Source of the DNA: Vibrio cyclitrophicus
GTDB taxonomy: Bacteria > Pseudomonadota > Gammaproteobacteria > Enterobacterales > Vibrionaceae
Length of the DNA: 64,000 bases
NCBI RefSeq assembly: GCF_024347435.1
Contig: NZ_AP025481.1
Location: 1,426,001-1,490,000 of the forward strand
Reading direction: 5' to 3'
Shown here: piece by piece, positions 1-7,399 of the stretch
Position numbering within the stretch: position 1 is the first letter of the stretch
How the letters are laid out: every line of letters begins with the position of its first letter
Program-made: the position numbers and the translations under genes
Notes under the pieces: model-generated
Database searches by the model: none
Told to the model about the DNA's origin: nothing
The model's input: only the letters and a program-made list of their open reading frames with translations

Positions 1-1
1 C

Positions 2-700
2 GTTGCTATTCTTGGCCTGGTAGCCCTTATTGGAAGCGCCTTCTTAGTTCCAAACAACCTTAAACAACCGCCAACCGCTAAGATTTCAACGCAATTAAAG
101 GTTCTAACTCAGCCTAGATTACTGTTGGTTTACGCCATCACAGCACTCGGTTACGGCGGTACATTCACAGCCTTTACCTTTCTCGCTCCAATACTAGAAA
201 ACGTATCAGGGTTTGATTCAAGTTCTATCAGTTTAATCATGCTCGTTTACGGTGTATCAGTCGCGGTTGGTAACATCTGGGGCGGTAAGATGGCCGACAA
301 AATGGGCCCAATAAAAGCACTGACCGTTATATTCTCTGGCTTAGCGTCAGTACTGGTAATCTTCAACTTTACCGCGGTAAACCCTTATGCATCGGTCGCA
401 ACCATACTTGTGTGGGGTGCATTTGCTTTCGGTAACGTTCCGGGACTGCAGGTTTATGTAGTGAAACTGGCTGAGAAATACACACCTGACGCAGTCGATG
501 TGGCATCAGGGCTCAACATTGCAGCTTTCAACGTAGGTATTGCATTAGGCTCATGGGGAGGTGGTTTGATTGTCGCAAAATCTGGATTAATGAACACACC
601 TTGGATTGGGGCTATGATTGTCTTAATCGCGCTAGTGTTGACCCGAATTAGTGGTGCTCTAGACAATAAAAAACCAGCATTCCAAGCGACGAACCAATAA
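2..700 (+). CDS. MFS transporter, C-terminal part (5' end outside window)
   Basis: This is the C-terminal part of a 12-helix major facilitator superfamily permease; the reading frame is open from base 2, so the start lies before the window. About 230 residues are visible, with six hydrophobic helices. A GGKMADKMGP segment at about 285-315 bp matches the MFS loop signature between the first two helices of a six-helix half. The overall look is that of DHA1-type drug or sugar efflux carriers (AraJ/SotB-like) of the inner membrane. The substrate cannot be read from the sequence. A strong hairpin follows the stop codon, so transcription probably ends here. Confidence 0.85.
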   Translation, partial: VAILGLVALIGSAFLVPNNLKQPPTAKISTQLKVLTQPRLLLVYAITALGYGGTFTAFTFLAPILENVSGFDSSSISLIMLVYGVSVAVGNIWGGKMADKMGPIKALTVIFSGLASVLVIFNFTAVNPYASVATILVWGAFAFGNVPGLQVYVVKLAEKYTPDAVDVASGLNIAAFNVGIALGSWGGGLIVAKSGLMNTPWIGAMIVLIALVLTRISGALDNKKPAFQATNQ

Positions 701-712
701 CTCTAACCAAAT

Positions 713-745
713 AGCAACGATGAAATCTTACATCGTTGCTATTTT
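713..745 (+). terminator. Rho-independent terminator after MFS gene
   Basis: A perfect 10-bp stem, AGCAACGATG at 713-722 and CATCGTTGCT at 731-740, has an 8-nt loop and is followed by ATTTTC. It sits 13 bp after the MFS stop codon. Confidence 0.8.
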
Positions 746-1087
746 CTATCTTGTCTTATCGCAAATAAGAATCGAACAACATAAATAACACATCCTCGAT
801 TTAATTAAATTAAGAGATTATTAATTATAATTTGAGTAATAATTTATTATGAATCTTTTTTTGAATTTAAATACCCTTCCATATCGCCCTTCTAATATTG
901 ATTCAAATCAATTAATTGCTCAATAAGCATCCATTATTATAAAAAGTGGATTGTTTGTGGATTACTTCACCCAATTGGGTGATGATAAACCTATCATTTA
1001 ATGACTAATATCAACCTTAGATAAACTCAAATGAAGCACCAAAATATATTCGAGTTATCGCTTGCAATAGGTTAAATGGATTGAGTT
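746..1087. other. AT-rich gene-free region upstream of the fimbrial regulators
   Basis: About 340 bp with no supported ORF. It is visibly richer in A+T than the flanking MFS gene. It must hold the promoter of the LuxR-type regulator at 1088. The only clear structure is a perfect 16-bp palindrome at 967-982, listed separately. Confidence 0.5.
967..982. promoter_or_regulatory. Perfect 16-bp palindrome, candidate operator
   Basis: TCACCCAATTGGGTGA is a perfect inverted repeat without spacer, 105 bp upstream of the first LuxR-type gene. It has no T-run, so it is not a terminator. It could bind one of the two HTH proteins encoded just downstream or a global regulator; the binding protein is not known. 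Confidence 0.45.
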
Positions 1088-1846
1088 ATGCAGATATCAG
1101 AATTGAAGATTCCACTAGAAAATGGACTTAATAAATCCCCGTCTGAATTCGAAGAAGCGATAAGAAATGGATTAACTACACTTGGAATTGAGCATGTCAC
1201 ATTAGTTATCTCATCAAAACCAGACTTCCCAGCCTTCAAATATATTGATGGTTTGTCAGATGGAGTCTCGCTGACAGAGGTAATCACAGACAATCTAGAT
1301 GATTATCTCATGTTGATTTCAAAGAGCCGTAAAGGAAAAATTCATCACAAGATAGATGACATAATGGACAATAGAATATTGGGTCATGACAAGCTCCCTG
1401 TCGCCCAAGATTATCTGAATTTCTATAGTATTTCTGAAAATCTACTTTACGAACATGGAATATCAATAATGTTTCATAGTGTCGATGAACTCCGGATTGA
1501 TGAATTACGCCAGTTAAAATCAATATGTGACATTGCCATCGCTTGGGCAAATTCATGGGTCGCCCACCGTACTATGGTCTCACATTGGCGTAAATATTCT
1601 GAGCCAAAAACGGCCAACACGAGCCCGTCTTTGACTAAGTCAGAACTTGATGTGCTTGATCTACTGACTAAAGGATTGAACGGTACTGAGATCGCACAAA
1701 CCCGTGATGTATCAAAAGAAACGGTTCGCAGTCAGATCAAGAGTATCCTGCACAAAACACAATGTAAAAACCAAAACCAACTGATCTCTCGATTTGGACA
1801 AGGGCAGTGGCTCATCAGCCCACCAATACGCTCTGCTTACACCTAA
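1088..1846 (+). CDS. LuxR-type transcriptional regulator of the fimbrial locus
   Basis: A 252-residue DNA-binding regulator. The last third (about residues 180-235) is a LuxR/FixJ-type helix-turn-helix: SLTKSELDVLDLLTKGL, then NGTEIAQTRDVSKETVRSQI. The first 170 residues match no family I can name. I do not see the conserved aromatic/Asp pattern of acyl-homoserine-lactone domains, nor a receiver domain with a phosphorylatable Asp, so the signal is unknown. It lies 31 bp before a second regulator and likely shares its transcript. Position upstream of a pilus operon suggests it controls that operon, which is inference. An in-frame ATG follows a purine-poor leader, so the exact start is moderately certain. 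Confidence 0.8.
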   Translation: MQISELKIPLENGLNKSPSEFEEAIRNGLTTLGIEHVTLVISSKPDFPAFKYIDGLSDGVSLTEVITDNLDDYLMLISKSRKGKIHHKIDDIMDNRILGHDKLPVAQDYLNFYSISENLLYEHGISIMFHSVDELRIDELRQLKSICDIAIAWANSWVAHRTMVSHWRKYSEPKTANTSPSLTKSELDVLDLLTKGLNGTEIAQTRDVSKETVRSQIKSILHKTQCKNQNQLISRFGQGQWLISPPIRSAYT

Positions 1847-1877
1847 TTCGCTTCTGCCGCCAAGGAAGGCTCAAAGT

Positions 1878-2522
1878 ATGCAAAATAATCGACCAGCACC
1901 TTACACATGCTTGATCACTCGCAGCAACACCTTGTCGCGAGTGATCAGAGATTTATTGAAACTTTCTTTCCCACTCAATCAATTTCAAGTTATCGAATCT
2001 TATTCTGAACTTGACCCTGAGTATAAAGGCGTTGTGCTTTTAGACAGAAGTACGATACCGATGCCAGACAAGTGTGGTGTTTCAATTATCAATAGAAAAG
2101 ATAAGTGGATCGCCATCAATATTAAATGCAGCGCTTGTTACGATTACCTAAAATTTGGCTTTTTTGGCCAAATAGAAGTGAATCATTTTGAATTTATTCC
2201 AAAAGCCATTAAATCTGTTCAAGAGGGAGAGCTTTGGTTCCCTAGACATATTATGGAAAGCTTTATTATTGACCTTTGTATCAGTAGCGTTTCTAAGAAA
2301 TCCTATTCCATCACAGAAAAAGTAACATCAAAGTTTTTTTTAACAAAGAAAGAGCAAAGAGTCTTTGAATTAATGATTCAAGGTTTTTCAAACATACAAA
2401 TAGCAAACGACACAAATGTCAGTATAAACACAGTAAAAACACACGCTTACAATGTGATGTCCAAGTTGAATGTACATTCTCGACATGAACTATTTGCTAA
2501 AGCTCATGAATTAACCGTTTAA
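1878..2522 (+). CDS. CsgD/VpsT-like LuxR-family regulator
   Basis: A 214-residue protein starting at the ATG preceded by AAGGAAGG; the open frame upstream of it overlaps the previous gene and is not needed. The N-terminal half resembles a degenerate receiver domain, and the C-terminus (about 150-212) is a LuxR HTH (LTKKEQRVFELMIQGFSN, then VSINTVKTHAYNVMSKL). Residues 120-123 read W-F-P-R. This is one residue off the W[F/L/M][T/S]R motif with which VpsT of V. cholerae binds c-di-GMP, and lies at a similar position before the HTH. The gene is followed by a terminator and then the pilin gene; a diguanylate cyclase ends the locus. The likely role, by analogy with CsgD/VpsT, is activation of surface-structure genes in response to c-di-GMP, but ligand binding is unproven. 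Confidence 0.75.
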   Translation: MQNNRPAPYTCLITRSNTLSRVIRDLLKLSFPLNQFQVIESYSELDPEYKGVVLLDRSTIPMPDKCGVSIINRKDKWIAINIKCSACYDYLKFGFFGQIEVNHFEFIPKAIKSVQEGELWFPRHIMESFIIDLCISSVSKKSYSITEKVTSKFFLTKKEQRVFELMIQGFSNIQIANDTNVSINTVKTHAYNVMSKLNVHSRHELFAKAHELTV

Positions 2523-2560
2523 AATTAGCACTCTTTTCATACTTATTTATTCAATATATC

Positions 2561-2587
2561 ACCCCTCGTTGCGAGGTGTATTTTTTA
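2561..2587 (+). terminator. Terminator between regulator and pilin genes
   Basis: CCTCG at 2564-2568 pairs with CGAGG at 2572-2576 around a TTG loop, extended by two outer pairs after one mismatch. ATTTTTTAAA follows. It separates the regulator transcript from the pilin gene, whose promoter must then lie at about 2585-2630. Confidence 0.6.
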
Positions 2588-2644
2588 AATCCTAATTACT
2601 ATGTATTTGTTGTCGGGAATAACAAGAGTAATGAGGGAATAATT

Positions 2645-3316
2645 ATGAAAAAATTAATATTAGCGGTAGCAGTAGCCGGTGTGATGTTCAGTGTAAATAG
2701 TTTCGCTGTTGGTGGTGGTCCAGGTGGAACCAAGTTAGAAGCTAATGTGGTTCAATTTGGAGAAGCAACCAATGCTCTTCTGACCAATGCAACGAACACT
2801 GATGGCGCACACATTCGCATGGAAGGCACGATTCCACAACGTTGTGTGCTCAACTTGAAATCAGCACAAGCCGGAGAGTTTGTTAATGGTGATATCCACC
2901 TAACGAACATGCTGGCAGATAGCAAAAATTTGGTCTCAGGGCTAACAGCCAGTAAACCAATTGCAAGTCTTCGTGCCTGGTGTAACTACGGGAAATCAAT
3001 GGAAGTCGATATGACTGCCACACCTTTCAAAATGACTCGTTTCGGCATGGCCATTGGTAAAGAACGTATCGATTACACATTACAAGCAAATCAAACCGAC
3101 ATTTTCGATACAAGCAATGCAAGTGATGGTTTGTTTGGTCATACGACAGGTAACTTCCAAGTTAAATGGAGTGGTGAACACCAAAAAGCAAGAATTGCAG
3201 AAGTTCCTCTTAGTATCACAACAGAGGGTGCAGCTTTAGCAAGAGCCGGTAATTATCGCTCTACAGTGTATGTGAAACTCCAAGCGAAAACTTGTCACCA
3301 CATGTGTGGATTTTAG
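2645..3316 (+). CDS. Major fimbrial subunit-like protein
   Basis: A 223-residue exported protein; the ATG at 2645 is preceded by GAGGGAAT. The signal peptide MKKLILAVAVAGVMFSVNSFA ends at about residue 21 (cleavage before VGGG). The mature protein is rich in beta-prone segments with a late G-strand-like stretch (YRSTVYVKLQA). It is the first and, given the hairpin after it, probably the most abundant product of the chaperone-usher operon, so I call it the main pilin. Four Cys are present: C67, one near residue 115, and C217/C221. The C-terminus is odd: after the expected final strand there is an extra tail KTCHHMCGF (residues 215-223) that could form a disulfide or bind metal. It does not look like type-1 or P pilins; the alpha (CS1-like) or another divergent group is more likely. 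Confidence 0.7.
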   Translation: MKKLILAVAVAGVMFSVNSFAVGGGPGGTKLEANVVQFGEATNALLTNATNTDGAHIRMEGTIPQRCVLNLKSAQAGEFVNGDIHLTNMLADSKNLVSGLTASKPIASLRAWCNYGKSMEVDMTATPFKMTRFGMAIGKERIDYTLQANQTDIFDTSNASDGLFGHTTGNFQVKWSGEHQKARIAEVPLSITTEGAALARAGNYRSTVYVKLQAKTCHHMCGF

Positions 3317-3327
3317 CTCATAAATTA

Positions 3328-3351
3328 GAGCCCACAAACGTGGGCTCATTT
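3328..3351 (+). terminator. Intercistronic hairpin after the pilin gene
   Basis: GAGCCCAC at 3328-3335 pairs with GTGGGCTC at 3340-3347 around an AAAC loop, followed by ATTTT. It lies between the pilin gene and the chaperone gene of the same strand. It probably acts as a partial terminator or 3' stabiliser so that pilin mRNA outnumbers chaperone and usher mRNA. Confidence 0.65.
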
Positions 3352-3368
3352 TACCAAGGAAGGGTTTT

Positions 3369-4043
3369 ATGAAAAACATTACTTTATTTATCAGTCTGCT
3401 ACTCTTCCACGCCGTCGCTTTCAGCTACGAAATTACCCCTATGTATCAAGAAATGAACGAATTTGGAGGAAAGGCTCTCTCAAGCTATACGATCAATAAC
3501 CCTCAAGACCGTTCACTCCCAATTGAAGTTGTAGTGTATGACGTAAGTTACGATGAAACCGGAGAGGTACTAACACTTAATGAAGACAGTTTTCTCATTT
3601 TGCCTCCTCAAATAATGGTAGACCCACAAAGTTCTCAAAAGATTCGGGTGCGCTATATCCCTAGCGATACTCTCACAATGACCAAACTGTACCGCATTGA
3701 ATTCAACGAACTAGAAGTCGAAGGGCCTGAAGATAGTGACAGTAAAATAAGAACACTGCTTAGTTTTTCGACCTTAGCTTTTGTATCTCCGAACTCAATA
3801 AAGCCCACTATGAAGTCCTCGATTAAAGATAGAAACATAGTGGTAGAAAACACAAGCCAAGTTCTAGTGAACTTGCTTCATTCCGTATTCGAACTTCAAA
3901 CTAACGGCGAGAAAAAAGACCTACCGTGGAGCCAGATTGACACTAAGACAAGTGGTTACTTAATGCCTGGTGCCACCGCTTATTATCCTATTCCAAACCA
4001 ATTCAAAAAAGTCACTGGTATTGCCATAAAACAAAATAATTAA
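3369..4043 (+). CDS. Periplasmic fimbrial chaperone
   Basis: A 224-residue protein with a cleavable signal (MKNITLFISLLLFHAVAFS). It is an immunoglobulin-like PapD/FimC-type chaperone that holds pilin subunits in the periplasm and passes them to the usher by donor-strand complementation. Domain 1 has the expected edge-strand region (SSQKIRVRYIPSDTL, then YRIEFNEL, residues about 97-120); domain 2 covers about 135-224 (VENTSQVLVNLLHSVFEL). Length fits the family (220-250). An excellent AAGGAAGG Shine-Dalgarno precedes the ATG. It lies between the pilin and usher genes on the same strand. It belongs to the divergent, non-FGS/FGL-looking group, which agrees with the unusual pilin. Confidence 0.85.
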   Translation: MKNITLFISLLLFHAVAFSYEITPMYQEMNEFGGKALSSYTINNPQDRSLPIEVVVYDVSYDETGEVLTLNEDSFLILPPQIMVDPQSSQKIRVRYIPSDTLTMTKLYRIEFNELEVEGPEDSDSKIRTLLSFSTLAFVSPNSIKPTMKSSIKDRNIVVENTSQVLVNLLHSVFELQTNGEKKDLPWSQIDTKTSGYLMPGATAYYPIPNQFKKVTGIAIKQNN

Positions 4044-4086
4044 CACTGAACCACCTGCTTCTACACGAGCTTTATTGGGAGGTAAC

Positions 4087-6525
4087 ATGAGCCGATATTA
4101 CACAGTTCTTCTGTGCGTCTCTCTATGCTTGCTAGCCCAACCTCACGCCTATTCCGCGGATTGGTTATTTCCATTCCCAATCAACTATTTAGGCTCAACA
4201 GTGGGCGATATTGATGCGTTCTCTGATGGTAAAACGATCTCCAAGGTTCATACCATTCAACTGAATACACTGATTGGTTCAGCGCTTACAAGTGAAGTAT
4301 CAGGTAAATTATCTTCGTACAAAGATACCTTTATTTCAGTGGAAACATTGAAAGAGTGGGGTGTGTTGCTCTCCTTTTCATCCTCTGACATGTCTATCTC
4401 ATTATCTTTCGTTCAAGATGCACGAAAAGAGCAAGCGCTAAGTTTCAGCGCACCTTACTCTCCTCCTATTTATTCCACATCAGCCTTTTTCACCAACATC
4501 AATAACTTTAACTTTGGCCTATCTGATACACGAGGAGTTGAGACTCAAAATGAAGAACAAAAGTGGAATATAGAGTGGATCTCCACAGGAAACTTTGCTG
4601 GTGCGCGGGGAGTTAACTATAAACTGTCAGGCTATTTTGATGATGGCACCAGTGAGGAACAAACTTTTTATCGTGGCGATATATCGGCCTTTATCGACCG
4701 TGCAGAAGCCCCTTATCGAGTCACTTTTGGCGACCAAGTTAACAGTACTTCAGGCCACCTACCTAGCCAACAATTTGGCGGAATCGGGTTTGAACGTAAT
4801 TACTCAGCATTACAACCGAATCGCAGTATTCAGGTAGGAGGGACTCAAGCCTTAGTGCTTGAAGAGTCTGCCGACATCGAACTGTACATTAATGGTTCCT
4901 ACGTGACAGAGTTTCGACTTCCACCTGGACGTTATATGCTCGATAACTTGCCACTGTCTTCAGGTAGTAATGACGTTCGTTTAGATATTGAATATCAATC
5001 GGGAAGACGAGACTCCATTCTCTACAGCGTATTCTACAACTCTAAACTGCTCAAAGAGGGAATATCCGACTTTGGCGTGTATTTGGGTGCTCCTTCAGAA
5101 ATAAAAGACAGTCACTATAGGTACGATACCGAAAGCTTAATCACCAGTGCCTATTATGACTATGGCTTAACCGAATACTTAACGCTTGGGTTGAATGGCT
5201 TTTATCATAAAGATGGATTCATACTAGGGGGGATCTCCACTTTTGGCACCCCCATCGGTAATATTGGCTTTCGACTATCAGGCAGCCAGTCGAGTGAATA
5301 TGATGAAACCGGTTATATCGCAAGCATCGATTATGCCGCCTCGCTCTGGGATCAAAACAATTACAGCGCCCCCAACTTACGTATCGCGCTTGAATCTTAC
5401 GATACCTATTCCTATCAACCTTGGACGGAAGAAGGAACGACAGGCCATTCAGCAGCAGTCAGCTATACCTTAGGCATTACCGATGATGTTTACTTATCGC
5501 TCTCATATAACCTTGATAAGCAGAGTGGTTACGATACGGAATGGAGTGCAGAAGCCTCAACGTCTTGGTCTTACTCCAATGTAGTGGTCGGTTTAGGTGT
5601 TACTCATGAAGAAGACCCAAATGAGGGCATTTCGAACACAGAGGGTATTGTATCTGTTGATTGGACATGGAGTTCTGATGACGGGCAATACACCGCAGAT
5701 GCCGGATACGCCAGCGATACTGAGATCTTACGAGCAAGCTTTAGTAAGCCAAGTAAAAATCAAGTTGGCCAATATGGCTATTCTCTATCTGCTGATGTCG
5801 AATCGAATCAAGGACAGTATCAATTACGTGGTGACTACATAGGCAACCGGGTTCGATATGATGGAGACATCAATTATTACAACTCGAACAGTACCGAAGA
5901 CACCGTGGTCACCTCGTTTAGACCCAGTACAGCATTCACAATTAGTGACAGCAATCTCTCTTGGTCACGCCCAATATATGGTGCGGCGGCTGTGGTGCAA
6001 GTTCATGAAAGTTTAGAGTCGGACGCCCTAATAAACAGCGATGAAGACGCGTACGCAGAAGCGATTTCTCAGCAAGGTTACCCCAATGCTATCAGCCTCT
6101 CTACAGCCCACATCACTCAGAGCTTTACTGTAGATGCGCCAAACGCACCTGTTGGTTATGACATCGGCAATTATCTGTACAACATCACCCCAGGCGCTTA
6201 TACCAGTCATCTCATCACCGTTGGGTCCAATAAATCTAAAACCATAATAGGCAAATTACTATTAGCTAACGGTCAACCGCTTGCGTTAACTCAAGGCTAT
6301 TTAACCGATCTCGATGACACATCTTATCCATTCTTCACCAACAAAGGCGGAAGATTCGTTATTGAAGGAATAGGCAGCGGTGATTATCGAATCGAAACGA
6401 TCAACTCCAACGCAACGGGGATCATCAGCATCCCTGAATCAGACGATAACCTGTTGAGACTTTCTGATATTCAACTAGAACAAGGAGCAAACAATGTTCA
6501 AAGTAACTCCAATGAAAAAAACTAA
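4087..6525 (+). CDS. Outer-membrane fimbrial usher
   Basis: An 812-residue outer-membrane beta-barrel pore that recruits chaperone-subunit complexes and assembles the fimbria. The signal peptide ends near ...HAYSA. It has an N-terminal periplasmic domain (about 25-125), a long barrel region rich in alternating aromatic strands, a plug-like segment with the usher signature LPPGRYMLDNLPLSSGSNDV near residue 280, and C-terminal domains with a carboxypeptidase-regulatory-like fold (GRFVIEGIGSGDYRIE). The start is the ATG after GGGAGG at 4077-4082; an upstream TTG overlaps that Shine-Dalgarno and is unlikely. Ushers of the classical type are usually 830-880 residues, so this one is slightly short. 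The last 32 bases overlap the next gene, indicating translational coupling. Confidence 0.88.
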   Translation: MSRYYTVLLCVSLCLLAQPHAYSADWLFPFPINYLGSTVGDIDAFSDGKTISKVHTIQLNTLIGSALTSEVSGKLSSYKDTFISVETLKEWGVLLSFSSSDMSISLSFVQDARKEQALSFSAPYSPPIYSTSAFFTNINNFNFGLSDTRGVETQNEEQKWNIEWISTGNFAGARGVNYKLSGYFDDGTSEEQTFYRGDISAFIDRAEAPYRVTFGDQVNSTSGHLPSQQFGGIGFERNYSALQPNRSIQVGGTQALVLEESADIELYINGSYVTEFRLPPGRYMLDNLPLSSGSNDVRLDIEYQSGRRDSILYSVFYNSKLLKEGISDFGVYLGAPSEIKDSHYRYDTESLITSAYYDYGLTEYLTLGLNGFYHKDGFILGGISTFGTPIGNIGFRLSGSQSSEYDETGYIASIDYAASLWDQNNYSAPNLRIALESYDTYSYQPWTEEGTTGHSAAVSYTLGITDDVYLSLSYNLDKQSGYDTEWSAEASTSWSYSNVVVGLGVTHEEDPNEGISNTEGIVSVDWTWSSDDGQYTADAGYASDTEILRASFSKPSKNQVGQYGYSLSADVESNQGQYQLRGDYIGNRVRYDGDINYYNSNSTEDTVVTSFRPSTAFTISDSNLSWSRPIYGAAAVVQVHESLESDALINSDEDAYAEAISQQGYPNAISLSTAHITQSFTVDAPNAPVGYDIGNYLYNITPGAYTSHLITVGSNKSKTIIGKLLLANGQPLALTQGYLTDLDDTSYPFFTNKGGRFVIEGIGSGDYRIETINSNATGIISIPESDDNLLRLSDIQLEQGANNVQSNSNEKN

Positions 6526-7363
6526 TTGGCTGCTCACATTATGCATTCTCTGGCTGCCTTCACCATTACTAGCACAGAGTTGCAACGGAGTATGGAGCTT
6601 AACCCAACTTAACAATGGTCCGATTGAGTTTGATAAATCGGGATTTGCGAAAATTCAATACGAGCTCAAAAAGCTACGCTCTCAAAGAGGCGAATGTTCA
6701 TTAAGGTCGGTTCGACTAAAAATTCTCAATACGTTGGACAAAAATGGACCTTATTTCGTCAACCAAAGCCAAACAATGCTTACTTATGATCCCAAAGAGC
6801 GAGAGTACTTGCTATACGCAAAATACAATTCTCCGGTCCGTTTTTACTTGGTCGATCCGAGAGCAAAAATTAACTACGCTGCAAAATACACTGTTCCTTT
6901 TATTGCCAAGCTCAAGTATGAAGACAACCCTGTATCAACACTAACAAGTACCGCAACTTACAAGATAAAGTCTTTCGTTACTTTTGATTGGTCTGGCCAT
7001 GGAAGCAACATTCACCGCTCAGCAACAGGATACAGTTGGCAACTCGGTGAACTTCATAGTGGTAAGCGTTATCAAGCAGATTTTATGATCCGTTCTAATT
7101 CTCTAACAGAGCTTTGGGTTAAATCTCGACACGGCAAACTGATCAATACCCAGAACCCGGATTGGACGATTACCTATCAACTGACCGTGAATGGGATAGA
7201 AGTGTCCAGATTGCACCGCATGACTCCCATAAAAAACTATAGTCGCGGCCAGCACACCATTCCTTTTTTACTCTCGATCACTGACAACACCAACCTGTCA
7301 CGAGCGGGAAGTTACCGCGATGAATTATATATCCAAGTAAAAGCAATAGATCCTATTTTCTGA
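6494..7363 (+). CDS. Fimbrial minor subunit or tip adhesin candidate
   Basis: A 289-residue exported protein with a signal peptide ending near LLAQS (residue 28). The ATG at 6494 has AAGGAG six bases upstream, inside the end of the usher gene; an internal ATG at 6512 lacks such a site. I do not recognise the family. Two regions, about 30-160 and 170-289, look beta-rich. The end (SRAGSYRDELYIQVKAI) resembles the final strand of the main pilin (ARAGNYRSTVYVKLQAK), a clear internal parallel suggesting a pilin domain at the C-terminus. A two-domain protein encoded last in a chaperone-usher operon is usually the tip adhesin, so that is the likely role, by inference. The ligand is unknown. Confidence 0.65.
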   Translation: MFKVTPMKKTNWLLTLCILWLPSPLLAQSCNGVWSLTQLNNGPIEFDKSGFAKIQYELKKLRSQRGECSLRSVRLKILNTLDKNGPYFVNQSQTMLTYDPKEREYLLYAKYNSPVRFYLVDPRAKINYAAKYTVPFIAKLKYEDNPVSTLTSTATYKIKSFVTFDWSGHGSNIHRSATGYSWQLGELHSGKRYQADFMIRSNSLTELWVKSRHGKLINTQNPDWTITYQLTVNGIEVSRLHRMTPIKNYSRGQHTIPFLLSITDNTNLSRAGSYRDELYIQVKAIDPIF

Positions 7364-7399
7364 AGTAGCGCTGTGACATTTTAACAAAGGTACACCAAT

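Noticed and set aside
1088..1846. Quorum-sensing LuxR receptor
   Set aside because: The N-terminal domain lacks a visible acyl-homoserine-lactone binding pattern and there is no luxI-like gene nearby; only the HTH is of LuxR type.
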